Source: Ustulina deusta (Eukaryota > Ascomycota > Sordariomycetes > Xylariales > Xylariaceae). From it: a stretch of DNA of 64,000 bases. A model generated the notes under the pieces. That model saw nothing but the letters and a program-made list of their open reading frames with translations. It searched no databases and was not told where the DNA came from. Position 1 is the stretch's first letter, and each line of letters starts with the position of its first letter. This document shows, piece by piece, positions 10,261 to 22,900 of the stretch. The position numbers and the translations under genes are program-made. The DNA lies in assembly GCA_023159155.1 (NCBI GenBank), contig JAJNNX010000001.1, positions 434,001-498,000 on the forward strand, written 5' to 3'.

Positions 10261-12862
10261 TGGCTTCTTTAAACCGTCGATCCGCATATAAACAGCGCCC
10301 TACACGGTAGAATAGATCGAACTGTTCTTCGTCTTGGTAATCCTGGCTGACCTGCAGAGCATGCTGCGCGTGTGGCAGGTATTCTCTCCATAGCGACCGG
10401 TTTTCTTTGTCGTCAAACGGGAAAATAGATGCAAGGTGCTGAATGGCGCTAGTTTTGGTCTCTCTTGTCATGTTCTCCTTTTGTACCCACACTCGTGCAG
10501 CTATGTGTACCAGACGATGCATATCAAACATATCCTCCTTCTCTCCTCGTCGGACTAGGAATGCATACCCGCAGAGTATGCCGATAGCGTGTTCCATCTC
10601 TTCTTCCACTAGCAGCTTAGGCAAGATCGATTGAGGTATCGCTTTCGGCTCGATACAGGATAGAAACGAGAGCAGTTTTGCCGCATTATTATCGGATCGG
10701 CGGATCTGATCAAACGATACCAGCCACGTTATCGCCACTGCATTCTGCGACCCTTGGTACCGCGTCTTATCGTGGAATTCTCGGCTCATTAGACTGACTA
10801 GGTCTTGTTCCGTGTTCTGTAAGAGCTCTAGGTATTTCTGGATCGACATCTGATTCTGGTTAAGGTAGGCAGCAGCTTGTGCGATAGCTAGCGGAAGGTA
10901 TGTGAGTTCTTGAAACAGCTCTCCTGTTGTTGCTTTATCTTGGAGCAGTTGTTTATTAATCAAAGTCTTTTCTAAGAACTCTGTTGCCTCCTCTACACTC
11001 ATCTCATCCAGGTCGACCACGTCGCTTCCTGCTACTGCCACCGCTACTTCTCTCGATCGTGTAGTAAACACAGTCAGGCCGTTGTCGCTTTCGGGTAGGT
11101 ACGCCTCTATGCTACCGGGGCTGTCGGGGGATCCGAATACGATGTCGTGATCGTCGGCGTTATCAACGATCAAGAGCCATTTGCCTGCCATTTCCAATTC
11201 GAGGTAGCGCCGTACGCACGCTTTGAGGTCCTCGCCGTCCTTGATCCGGATATCGAGCCGTCTCGCCATCTCGGTGTAGGCCTGATCGAAGCTGCCATCG
11301 CTCAGCGCCGGCACCCAGAAGACGGAGTAGTCGGGCTGGTTGTCCTTGACCCAGTACGCGAGCTGCAGCGCGACCTGGGTCTTACCTACACCGCCTAGGC
11401 CGACGACGGCGAGTTTCTGGCAATCTTCCTGAGTGAACAATTTTCTTTTGAGCTTGTTGAGGATGAGATCTCGTCCCGTAAAGCGTTTATTCTTTGGAAA
11501 AGGGAGATAATGACGCGATTTATAGAAGGAAGCTAAACAAGGTCAACAACCTATTGCAGGCAATAATATTGGCATTGTACTAACTATTTTGCCCTATTCC
11601 TGTCTCGCCCGAAGAAAGACCTCTTTCCGATTCTATCTGGGTAGCTGAAGCGGATTCCTGAGCTCTAATGTTATCGCTACTCAGTATACTGGAACAGATA
11701 AACTGCTTAAGCACTCCCGCGATGGCACGGTATTGTGGATCCGTTTTGTTCTTGCACCTTGCTATCTGCATATGATTTGCATCGATGCTCTCAACCGTCT
11801 CGAGTGATGGGGGTAAACCGACTTTCGAAGAATAGTCGTCTACTACCTAGTTCAAGAGTAGCTATTAGCAAGCGACGTTAAAATGAACAGTTGTTGAAGC
11901 TGTGGCTGGCGATATCATACCTTTCCGTGTAGCCCCTTTACCCCTGATATGGCCCTCGCTTCTTGGAAAGAATGAACTTTAATGCTGGTACTATCCGCTA
12001 TTCGCAAGAACTCGTCTTGAATATTGTCTAGTACTTCGCTGTTTACTTCCAAGGTCCGAACAATTCCCTTGTTTGAGTCCTGGAAGGCAAGGCTGGCAAG
12101 GTTCGATGCGATAACGCCCCATCCAGCGTACGAACTGCCTCGATGGGGTGTACCAAGGAAGACGATTAGTTTGGTGCGTGACTGAAAAAGCTTAGATCGG
12201 CGGATTGCCTACGACGCATTAGTGTCGACACATCATTTTTTCCGCGGAAGGAGGAAACACACGTCCTTAACAATAATCCCGCCAAGGCTATGTGCCACGA
12301 AGACGATCGGCACCTGTAATGACTAATTAGAAAATTCTGACGTAAATCACAAATTCGTGGACTTGCCTGATTCTCAATCTCCCGCTCGAGCTTTACAGCA
12401 AGGTCTCGGCCATGCTGCGATACGCTATTCTGATTATTGGCCTGGAACAGACCTCCGATAACGTCCGCGTTATACCCATATGTCCATACTTCGGCTTCGG
12501 ACACGTCTTCGAGAAGATAATCCCGTGGCCAGAACACATTGTTTTCGATACTGTTTTCGTTCACGCTCGCGTGAGTCGATGCGATATGGTGAGGACGAAA
12601 AATCGCGCAGAAACGATGCCGTTTACGCGGTGTCTCAGCAGTTCGTTCGTTGGCTTCTATATGGCGATGCTCCCATGTCGTTTGCGGGTGGCCTCGTAGG
12701 CCATGCACAAAAACGATGCTGTGACGAGCTAGTTAGGTAAGACGGTTTCCAAGGGTCAACCTTGTCTTACTTGACTTTAGGCGACCAAGCTTGTGGAGAA
12801 TCACCGCGAGAGAGCCGCGTGAACCCGATCCGGTGGACGCTAGATGTTTCGTGCTGGGACAT
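9725..12862 (-). CDS. NLR-type protein: alpha/beta hydrolase (SesB-like), NB-ARC, TPR; prematurely stopped
   Basis: Six exons splice into one frame: 12862-12771, 12718-12367, 12313-12263, 12208-11921, 11846-11585 and 11532-9725 (950 aa). Introns are 52-74 nt; the second uses a GC donor (CAG|GCAAGT). Residues about 30-300 form a lipase-like fold: NIVFVHGLRGHPQTTW, the nucleophile elbow VAHSLGG (Ser157), FLGTPHRGSSYAGW and a late ESIDANHM His region. From about residue 365 comes NB-ARC: FTGRD, Walker A GLGGVGKT (393-400), Walker B-like WLLIVDNADD (467-476), VFTTRS, YLPLAIAQAAAYL and an MHRLVHIA motif in the MHD position. The C terminus holds 42-residue TPRs. Such NLRs act in fungal self/non-self recognition; here the TPRs would sense and the hydrolase would be the effector. 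The stop at 9727-9725 is TAA where sister repeats have CAA or GAA. The frame continues beyond it to a natural-looking TGA at 9526-9524 (1017 aa). Confidence 0.85.
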
Positions 12863-13067
12863 GGTCGATCCCTGCTAGGGCGCTCGCCCGCGTACAGACT
12901 TGTTGTCGGGACGACGTTGAATTATGGGTTTTGGGCGGGGTTGATGATCCATCGCCGAACTTGTTGCTGGGGTGCAATCTGATCCGATGATGATCACGTG
13001 AATAGCTTGGCTTGTCAAGTTATTTTTAGAAACGGCTGCTGCCTGGAATTACCTGTCTGCTTAAGGA
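12863..13067. other. Upstream region of the NLR gene
   Basis: This short intergenic stretch is the presumed promoter of the minus-strand NLR. The start codon at 12862-12860 has an A at -3 (gaccATG). I see no clear TATA box. Confidence 0.3.
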
Positions 13068-14285
13068 ATGAAGACATGCACATGCGTAGGACGTTTGGCT
13101 AATACCAATCAATATTCTACGATGGATGACATTGATTCTTACCAGAATTTATCTCTTGATCACTACGAGACATGCTCGCCGCCACACTTAGCTCATTCCT
13201 CTTGGGAAGGGTCTTTGGAGGCAGGCGACCGTCCGAGTGATCTAGCGCAAAATAGCGAGGCGAGCCTACAATTTCTACCTTTGGTACGCTGGAACGACGG
13301 CGTCGCTCACGTTGACAATCCACAAAGCTATATTCACTACTCTGTTGAATGGAAACTTTCCTTGAACGGTCGAGTTACGGCTAAGGATACTAAACAGCAT
13401 GTTCTCCTTTCGCCTATTGACTTTTGAGCAAGAGCTTAACAAGTCCTTTCAAGCTGATGAGACTAATGTAGTATCCGTTACAGAACGTTTCGAGCGTGAT
13501 CTTGTCAAGCGCTTCGACGAATTAAGCGTTGATTGGGCTATGGTAGGGAAGCAAATGCAGAATTGGAGCCATCTACTGCGTTTGGGGAAGCGACTTCGAA
13601 TAAATGTCTGATTTAAATATATAACTACGGCCCCCACTGCCGACAATGTTTATGGATCGAGGACGACTCGCAGACTTGGTTAGCCACTTAGACCATGCTT
13701 TCAGAACGAGCGTTGCAACTAGACGCTGAAGAGGATTCATTAGGTTAGCCGTCGATCTGGCGTTATGTATACAACCTGATGCGCTGTCCCGGACCCCCTT
13801 GTAACCTAGGACCGTATTGTTGGCGTGATAATGCTGGGAAGAGACATTATAAGCTTAAGACGCACTATTTAACCTGTCTTATTAGATACGTTAAGGATGG
13901 TAATGACTTAGAGACTTACGATGACGTGCTGGAGGAGACCTGCTAGCAGCTGTATGCCGAGGAGCAGCAGCAAGTGTTAGAAACCCAAAAGAGAGCATCA
14001 ATCTCCAAGCTCCCACTAATCAATATTACAAACGTCTTGCTTACACAAGGGTCGAGTGTGTATTCTGGCATGACTACGTCGCTACCCATAGACCAAAGAG
14101 TACCCCAGCCGTTCGTCCGTCTGGGCATCGCAATTTTAGGATGCCGCAAGATAGGAGACTCGAGAACTCTGTCTAAAGTCTCGGAGGGTAAGAAAAACAG
14201 GGGTTCCCAGGAATTGGTGGAAGGGGTGTTGCAATGGTATTCCGAAGATAAGAAAGCAGCTTCTCAACCATTTTTGGCAATATAG
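13068..14285 (+). pseudogene. Broken member of a fungal accessory family (PGPPCxLGPYCW motif), function unknown
   Basis: Three frames in order keep recognisable blocks. The first (13068-13427) has YIHYSVEWKLSLNGRVTAKD. After a frameshift the second (13430-13670) has TNVVSVTERFERDLVKRFDE, NWSHLLRLGKRLRI and then a TGA. The third (13695-14285) has MLSERALQLDAEEDS, PSIWRYVYNLMRCPGPPCNL, GPYCWRDNAGKRHYKLKTHY, QLYAEEQQ and LPLINITNVL. I recall this order of blocks from a large, multi-copy family of ascomycete hypothetical proteins with no assigned role; I cannot give a Pfam name. In the last frame the stops before PSIWR and before QLYAEEQQ are TAG where a Gln codon (CAG) fits, consistent with C-to-T change. 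At least two frameshifts and three stops make it a pseudogene. Confidence 0.55.
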
Positions 14286-15205
14286 TTGCCACTGTTTGGG
14301 AAATGACAAACAGAAAGAAACAGCCGAATTTTGTGTAAAGTTTATAAATTACTGACTCCTAACGCAGACAGACCCAAGTTACCCTAGGGGGCGCGTTTAA
14401 CAACTACCCATCCTAAACAAGATATCTACATTTAGTAAGAGGTAGCGCGTTTTTGGGGGGGCCATTTTCGATTGTAGCTGGTATATCGTCTTATCAACAA
14501 TAGCCGGCTAATTCTCAGCTGTTACACTTAGGGAGAACGTGGGATTAGAGTTTGACATCCCGGAAAGATATGTGGTGCGAGTGAGAAAAGAGTGGCTTGA
14601 AAAAAGGGGCGAAAGCCACTTTGTGGATTTGCGTACAGGAAACATAAAAAACACCGAAAACATTGTATAGAAATCATCAACCACTCCGTACCTAGAATTC
14701 GCGTTGAAGTAAAGTTTTGAATTTACTCTTGATCGCTTGGTTTCCTGATCTTAATTTCTAAAATTATGCTAGGAAGTGAAGGTTCGGCCTATCTCCTAGT
14801 ATAAGAGCACGGTGAGTGCCCCTTTATGTTGGCACGACCTACTTACAATTGCTCACTTCAGTGCCAAAATTAAATCTTCTGCTAACTAGTTTATATCTGA
14901 CTATCAAGTGAGATACTAAGACGTTTAGCTGTATTCTTCCTTTGTGTCGAGAATGTTGCCACAGTGAGGGGGTATGGAATAGGAACGGCCGGTTCTGGCG
15001 CAGCTGCTCTGTGGTTATGTTTGGGGCAAGATCAATACATGGAAAACACGGAAGCATCCTAGATCGGAAGAAGTCGAGGCATTAAACAAACGAAGTGTTG
15101 CACAGAGCTTCAATCATATTCTTCTATTTTCCCATTGCCAGATCCTCATGCTATCTACCCTTTTGCCTTATCAATAAGAGTCATCCTGTCACAAAAAGAA
15201 AGAAA
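14286..15205. other. Intergenic or decayed, no recognisable gene
   Basis: A short frame at 14531-14670 (including ERYVVRVRKEWLEKRGESHF) reads like coding sequence, but it is too short and unmatched to assign. The rest shows nothing. Confidence 0.35.
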
Positions 15206-15877
15206 AAGATCTCGTCACGAGTTCCAATTACGGAGGACTTGGGGCAGCGATGGCGAAGGCTCATCGCGCCAGAGGCTTCGGGGTCTCCGCGACGGTCCGT
15301 AACACAACTAAGGCCCGATCGTTGGGTGAAACAGAAGGCATACAAGTTCTCGAACTCGACGTTACATGATTGAAGTCTATTCACCAATGCACAAAATGTG
15401 TTGAGAAACTTACTGGTGGATCACTGAATATTCTCGTGAACAATGCTGCTGTCTCTGGCGCGTCCCTTCTATACCTTGAAGTAGACAATGCCAAAAATAT
15501 GTACGACGTCAATTGTTGGGGTTTGCTCGCACTGGCGCAAGCATTTGCGCCGATATCCATCGAGGCTCGAGGGACCGTTTGAAATATTAGTTCAGTTTCT
15601 GCCGAATTGGTTCTGGCATGGCAAGGCATGTTGTGACTGATTCTGTAGGACTATTAATTGTGTAATAACTGTGATATCCGTGCATATGCCAGCTGTAAGG
15701 CCGCTACGACAAGCACCTCCGAGACGCTACGCCTAGAAATGGAGCCCCTTGGAGTGCGAGTCATCACAGTCATTCTCGGAGCAGTTGAAACAACTGGCAA
15801 CGATCCGATCTTCAAAGGAGAGCTCGAACTACTCGCAATTCTTACTACCAGAAGATAAGAAAAATCATAGAGTGACA
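15206..15877 (+). pseudogene. Short-chain dehydrogenase/reductase (AYR1-like), broken
   Basis: The blocks follow the classical SDR order. A cofactor loop comes first (TSSNYGGLGAAMAKAHRARG, about 15213-15272), then VLELDVT, and ILVNNAAVSGASLLYLEVDN with the NNA motif. The dimer-helix region (MYDVNCWGLLALAQAFAP), NISSVSAELVLAWQG and a degenerate YxxxK segment (AYASCKAA) follow, then ETLRLEMEPLGVRVITVILG. The wording is closest to fungal 1-acyldihydroxyacetone-phosphate reductase-like SDRs. In-frame TGA codons lie at about 15368 and 15580. The region around 15620-15690 is frame-shifted or an unspliced intron, and the tail (LLPEDKKN) is in another frame. No start codon is visible in the first frame. 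The gene is therefore dead, and its end lies only about 20 bp from the retroelement nest. Confidence 0.7.
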
Positions 15878-15897
15878 TGATAGGGGAGATATATACC

Positions 15898-15913
15898 TAT
15901 ACCAAGAACCGAA
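15898..15913 (+). repeat. Left 16-bp target-site duplication of L1 (edge of the retroelement nest)
   Basis: The sequence is tataccaagaaccgaa. The right copy was split by R3: tatacc at 35355-35360, and aagaaccgaa at 57466-57475 preceded by the R3 duplication gtact. A 16-bp duplication fits target-primed insertion of a LINE. Confidence 0.7.
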
Positions 15914-18109
15914 TAATAATAATAATTATGTTTAACGTTATGAGGAAGTACTGCAGGGCAGTTCGACCAAGCCTCCTAAGGGACATAAAACATAGCAAGC
16001 TATTTTTTATCTAAAACTAGCTAGTTAGAAGTTCTAGAAGCTATTTTTATGCTTTATATGTTTACTAGTCTTTTTAGAACATATTGCAATATTTTTTATA
16101 GTTAAAAATTATAAATTATAAATTATAAATATAAAGTATAAGTGTGCTCTAAACTTTTTAAACTAGCAAGTATTGCTTAAAAGTTAAGCTTTAGGTTAAC
16201 TTATTATTTTATTAATAACTAGAAATAAATATAAAAAAATAAACTAAAATAAATATTTTAAAAATTATATATTATTGTTTTGTTTATATTTTTTTTTTAT
16301 TAGTTATACTAAACTATATATTAAAAAATAATAGAACTTAAAAAAAAAAACAAAAAAAGTACTAAAAAAAACAAAACAAAAAAAAATAAAATAAAATAAA
16401 ATAAAGGCCGAATAGCTAAATTAGCGTTTTTATACTTATTTTTTTTAATAAAACATAAACCTTGCTACTAATAAGCAAACTTGGGTAGTTTTTTTTAAAT
16501 ACTTAGTAAAGTTTTTTAAATTATTTTTTATAAGTTACCTAGTACAAAAAATAAATAAAAAACTAATAATTATAAAATATAGGGAGCCCGGCCTAGTACT
16601 ATACTGCCCTAGTAGCTACTAGTAGTAATACTATTTCTAGTTTTTTTTTTTTTTAAGAACTTTTTTAGAAAGGTCTATATATATACGGTCTATATAGCAT
16701 AGCTTTTGCTTCTTAAAAAGCAGGTATATTTTAATAAAAAATCTAGTTATTTTATAAAAATTTTAAAAGTTTAGTAAGTTATATAAAAGCTATATAAAAC
16801 AAGCGTTTAAGTTTTTTAAGCTTTATAATTTTTTGTAATAAAATCTTATAAGTTAACTATCTTTCTGCTATTCTTTACTATTATTTTTAAGCTTTAGTTT
16901 TAAAAATAAAAGCTATTCTATAATCTTTTTTTAAGTATTTAAATAGTATACTATATAAGTAATTATTTTTATTTTATAGTTTTATTATAAGTTTTTTTTA
17001 GTATAGTAATAGTATAGTTTAGTTTTTATATATTTAAACTTATAGTAGTACTAATTAAAATTTATATATTTTAAAAAATAAGCTAAAAGTTTGTTTAATA
17101 TATATTTAAAAAAATAAAAAGCAGCTAAGCAAATATCTAGCTAATATTTAGTATTAGTACTAAAATATTCTTTTAATTGCTTTATTTTTATATTTTTTTT
17201 AGCTTTATTTTTTTTAGCAGGTTATTATTTTACTACTTGTTAATTTATTATATTATTATCTGCCTAGCTATATTTCTAAGTCCAAAAGCTATAAAATTAG
17301 CAAAATTTAGGTTAAATAGCCTATTAAAAGTAGTATTTTTTATAAGTATATTTATTTTTTTGTTTTTTTATATATTTATATATTTAGAGCACTACTTAAA
17401 ATAAGCTTTAAACTTTTTTATTATTTAGTATATATTAATATAAACTTTTTATAAAATTATAAAAACACTTTTTTAAAAATAGTATATTATTGCTATATTA
17501 TTTATATATATTATAATTTTTAGAATTAAAAATAATTCTATAGCTTTTTATAGTTTTTTAAGAATTTTTGCGTTTTTTATATTAAAAATATTATTATAAA
17601 AGCTTAGATCTTTTTATTTTTTTACTATTTTTTTTTGCTTTTTATAAATTATATAGTTATAACTTATATTTTTTTTAATTTTAAAACTATTAAAAAAATA
17701 ATAATATTAAATATTAAATATTTTTTAAACTAATATTTAAATTTTTTTATTGTTTTTTTTTTAATTTGCTTTATATACAATCCTTATAAAACTTTAGCAA
17801 ATAATTAAAAAAATATAATACTATTTTTTTTATTTATAGTAGTAGTCCTATTACTAATTAAATATTTAAATAAGACTTTTAAAAGCTACTAGCTTTTTTA
17901 TTTTTGCTAATTTTTTTAAGTAAAGCTTATAAAACTAATAAATATTCTATTAATATAATAAGTACTTTTTAAACAAACCAAAGTTAAGTTTTATCTAATA
18001 TAATTTAAGCAGTTAAAAGTCCGCTATTTATAAAAAAAGCTATATTTAGCTAAGTTTTTTATATTAATAGAACTTTTTTTATAGTTTTTATTAATGCTTT
18101 TTATATTAG

Positions 18110-18435
18110 TTTAAAATATTTTTTAAGTTTTGTACTAGTTTTGGTAGGCCTATTAAACGCTTTATATCTAACTAGTTTTATTTAGCTTTTATACTAAGCT
18201 TTATATCTATATAGCAATAAAAGGATTATTATTATTTTTATTGCTTTTTGGAGCACAGCTATTAGTAGGCCTTTTTTTATAGTAATAAATGCTTTAATAT
18301 AATTTAAGATTTTTATAGTAGTAATACTTTTTTTTTTAATATATTTTTTAAAACTAAGCTATTTATTAAACTAAATGCCTAGCTAGCGGAGCGCTAGCTT
18401 AAACTTTTAAACAACTTAGCGTACTACTATTTTAG
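18110..18435 (-). pseudogene. L1 ORF2 remnant, region C-terminal to the reverse transcriptase
   Basis: The segment downstream of the RT is recognisable in two frames: LALR-LGI-FNK-LSFKKYI in one, and GLLIAVLQKAIKIIIILLLLYRYKA-YKS in the next. The missing residues are all TAG/TAA codons where Trp or Gln/Arg is expected. The frame change falls at a nine-A run. This is the main evidence that L1 is a LINE on the minus strand. Confidence 0.6.
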
Positions 18436-19762
18436 CTTTTTTTATATTTTAGATTAAAATAAAGGTTATAGAGCTAATTATAGTAATAATTAATAGATTA
18501 GTATTTTTTTATTTTATATAAAATATACTACTTTTATTTTTTTTAAAACAAAAAAGATTTTTTTTTTTTTTTATACTTTAGTATTTTATTAACTTTTTAG
18601 CTAGTAAATATTACTAACTTTTCTAAAATATTAGTAATTTTAAAAATTTTAATATTATTAATATATTTTTATTTATTTAGGCTACTACTTATTGTTTTAG
18701 TTATATATATTATATATAAAATAAACAACTAAAAAAAGCTTTGTAGCATGCTGCATTTTTAGTTCTAAACTTTTATAATATCTTTTTTTAGTTTTAAACG
18801 TATGCTTTATCTAATAAAAAAAGAACTTATAAATATAATTATTGTTAGGGGCTATCCTTATTATACTATTTTTTAAAATAGCCTATAGTATAGCAAAGCA
18901 TTAAAAGCCCTTTATATATTTATAGTAATAAGTATTACTTTTTTTTTGCTACTAGTACTACTTTTATTTTATAAATAAAGCTAGCTATAAGATCTATTGC
19001 TAATTGTATAGGTAGTACCCCTATATATTAAGCGCTAAAAAAGCTTATTTGTAGCTTGGTCCAGGCTATCTTTCTTGTTATTAATTGTTTGTAGCTCTTG
19101 CTTATATATAAAAGGAGTATAATTGGTTTAAATAAATAGAAGGTCAAAAAGTCTGATTTTTTTGCTTTTGGTATTATTACAACCTAGGCAATTTTTTAGG
19201 CTATAAGGTAATATCCCAAAATAAATATTTTTTTTTTAATACTTTATAGTAGTTTTTTATATAAATTTAGTATATTTTTATAATTTATATTATAATATTA
19301 TTTTTGCTAGGTAAAGTTAACTTTATGTTATATATATATTTTTTTATTTTTTTTAAAGTAATTATAGTTTTTTACAGCAAATATTTTCTTTTTTTAAAAA
19401 GTTCTTCTATAAAATTATCTGCTGCGCTATATCTCTATAATATCTTTTTATATAAGTGCTATGCTTTATTAAAGCTGTTTTTTATTAGTTTATTATTATT
19501 TATATTTTTTAAAAAGGGTGTTTTTATTTATGCTTTTAATTTATGCTACCTAATAAAAGTATAAAATCTTTTATTAGTTAAGATTCTATTAATTCTAGTT
19601 TTTTAGTATTTTTTTTTTGCTTTTTGTACCACTAAAAAAAAAGCTTTTTTTTTTTTAGTAACTTTTTCTATATTTTATTCTTTTATACTTTTTTTTTTTT
19701 TTAAGTAGTACTACTTTTATTATCTTATAGTATACTTTTTAGTTTATTAAAAAATAAATTTA

Positions 19763-19934
19763 TATAATAGTTAGTACAGTCTTAGCAAGACCTGCAAGGA
19801 CTCTAGACCTACATAGCAATAAAATAGGAAGTCTATACACAGACCAACCTATAACTTTGCAGCTATATATATAAAGTTTATATTTATTTATTTTATAAAC
19901 TAGCTATAAAAACTTTATTTAACTAATTATAATA
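19763..19934. repeat. Left LTR of R1
   Basis: About 172 bp. It is paired with the LTR at 32273-32512, which carries an extra stretch of roughly 65-70 bp including a T29 run. Differences outside that insert are mainly transitions. Confidence 0.6.
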
Positions 19935-22900
19935 CTACTTTAAGCTTACTAATTATTTATTAATAAATATTTAATAAATATATATTTTTTATTTTATTAT
20001 AGTTAATAAAATATAAATAAACTTTTTTTTTTAATTATATATTTTATAATATAAATTTAATAAAACTTTTAATTTTTATGCTACTTAAAAGCTAATAATT
20101 TATAAAAAACTTAATTTTAAATATTTTTATTTTATTTTTAGTTTTTAAATAACTAAAATAATTTTAATTTTTAAGTATAGCTAGTTTTTTATTATTAAAT
20201 AATTTTAAAAAAAAATTTTTTATAAAAAAAAAAAAATTAAATATTAAACTTTTTTATAAACGTGTTAAATAAACTAATATTTAAAAAAAAAATCTAAAAA
20301 AAATTAAAAATTAAAACTTAAAAAAATAAAATCTAAACTAAAACTAAAACAATTTAAAATAAATAATATATTAAATATTATAATTATATAAGTTTATAAT
20401 TTTATATTAGTTCTAATAAAACTTTTTTAATAAATAAAAAAAGTAAAGCGCTAATTTTTTAATATATTTATTTTAATATTTTTAAAAAATAACTATAATT
20501 TAATAATAAAAAATATATTTAAAAATATTAATTTTAAACTTTTTAGTTTTGTTATTTTATTTATTTTTTATTTTATTAGTTTATTTTTTAATATTTTAAA
20601 TCTTATTTATATTAAAAAAACTAAAATATAAAAAATAAAGCTTTATTTAATAATTAGGTTTATAAACTAATAAAAAAACTAAATAAAAATATTATTATAT
20701 TTTAAACTAAAAATAGTTAATTTTAATATATTATAAACTAATTAAAAAACTATTTAATAATATTATTAAAATAATTTAAATTTTATTAATAGTTTATTAT
20801 AATTTTAATTAAATAATTATTATTTATAAAATATTTTAAACTTATATATATAAAACTAATAAAAATATTAATAAATTTATTTTTATATTTAATAATTTAG
20901 CTTAAAAATATTAATTTACTAAATTATAATAAAAATATAAATTATAAAACTATTTTTATATAAATTTAAAAATTTTTTATAAATTATTTATTAATAAAAT
21001 TATTAAATTAATATATAATATTAAATAAGCTTATAAAAACTATTAATAAATTAAACTTGCTAATTTAACTAAACAAAAATCTAACTTAAATAATTAAATA
21101 TTTAATAAACTTACTTATTAATTTTTAACTAATTTTAAAAGTTCTAAAATATTTATTTTAAAACAATTAAAATTAACGCTAATTATAAAAAAAAAAAAGC
21201 TTATTAAAATAATAAAACCTATTTTATTTATAATAAAAAAAAGCATATATTAATTAATTGTTTTAACTAAAAGCTTAAAGTTGTAAATATTTAACTAGCA
21301 AAAAAAAGCTATAATAAAAATAAGTTTAGTAGTTTATTTAATTTAAAAAATAAATAAAACTAATAAAAGTTTTTTTATTAGTTTTTTTATTTATTTTAAT
21401 TAAAATATATAACTAAAATAAATTAATTATTTTTAAAATATTTATTTAATTATAAATTAAATAATAATTAAAAATAAAAATAGTTTATTTAGCTAAATTT
21501 TAAAAGCTTTATAATTATTAAAATAAAATAGTTAGCAAAATTTATAAATATTTAATATATATTATAAAAATTAATAATTAATAATTTAAAAACTAAACAT
21601 TTTAAATTATTAATTTTAGTTATAATATTATTATTAGTATTAAATAATTAATAAAATAAAATATTTTAATAAAAACTTAAAAATAATAATTAATTTAGTT
21701 AAATAATTTATTTTTATTAATTTAATTTTTATTAATAATTATAATTAAACTTTTTAGTTATAAATAATAAAATATAAACCTAAAAATATAAAAAAATATT
21801 AATTAATATAATTAAATATTAAAAAAATATTATTAAATATTAAAATAATTTTTTAAAAATAATTAAAACTGAAAAAATATAAAAAAAATATAAAACTTTT
21901 AAATTTAAAACAAAAAAAGTTTATATAATAACTTTTTAAAAAAAAAAAATTTTCAACTACTATTAAAAAAATTATATAAAAAATTTAAAATTATTTCTAT
22001 TAAAATAAATAAAAATAACTATACTAAGCTATATAAAAAAAATTTAAAAATAATTAATATTTTATAAAAAAAAAAAACTTAGATTAATTAAGTAGTATTA
22101 TAAAAAACTTCTAATAATAAACTAATCTTATTTAAAAAAAAAAAACTTTAAATATATAAAATTAATATAAAATTTTTTGTTTTTTTAGCTATTATATTTA
22201 AAAATTTTTTTTTAAAAAAAATTTCCAAAACTTTATTACTATTATAACTAAGATTTAATATAATATTAAAACTTAATAATAAAAAATATATTTTTAGTTC
22301 TTATTAATATTAAATATTTATATAATTTATTTTATTTATATTTAAACTTAAATTAATTAAATATAAATTTATAATTAATTACTAATAAAAAAATATATAT
22401 TTAAAAAACTAAATTATATTAATTTTAAATATTAGTAATATTATATTTAATTATTATAATATTACTTATTTTATAAAACTAAATATTATTAAAACTTTTT
22501 ATTAATTATTATTAATTATAAAATTATTTTTTTTTATTTTTTTTAAACTTATAAAAAAATATTTTAATAAAAAGTTTTATTATTTAGTTTAAAAATAAAA
22601 CCTGCTTAGTAGCAAGCTTTTATTAATACGCAAATTTAAAAATTTTTAAATAAATTTATAAATATTTATATAAATAATATTTTAATTTATTCTAAAACTA
22701 AAAAATAGCACTAAACCTATTATAAAAAAATAATTTATTGCTTATATTAAACTAAATATTAAAAAAATATTAAAAATTTTTATTTTAATATATTTATTAT
22801 TAATTCTTTAAAAATAATTATAAAAACTAAAATAAAAATTAAAATTAACCCTATAAAAATTTAAATAATTCTAAATTAAAATTTTAATAATTTTAAAAAT

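Noticed and set aside
9614..10291. 225-codon plus-strand frame with five internal repeats
   Set aside because: It is the antisense of the NLR TPR array. The repeats are explained by the 126-bp coding repeats on the minus strand.
17177..17404. Open frames of 60-90 codons inside the AT-rich block (also 19304-19564, 33437-33640, 48444-48680, 50004-50192)
   Set aside because: They are runs of Phe, Ile, Leu, Tyr and Lys codons produced by AT-rich composition within retroelement bodies, with no family features.
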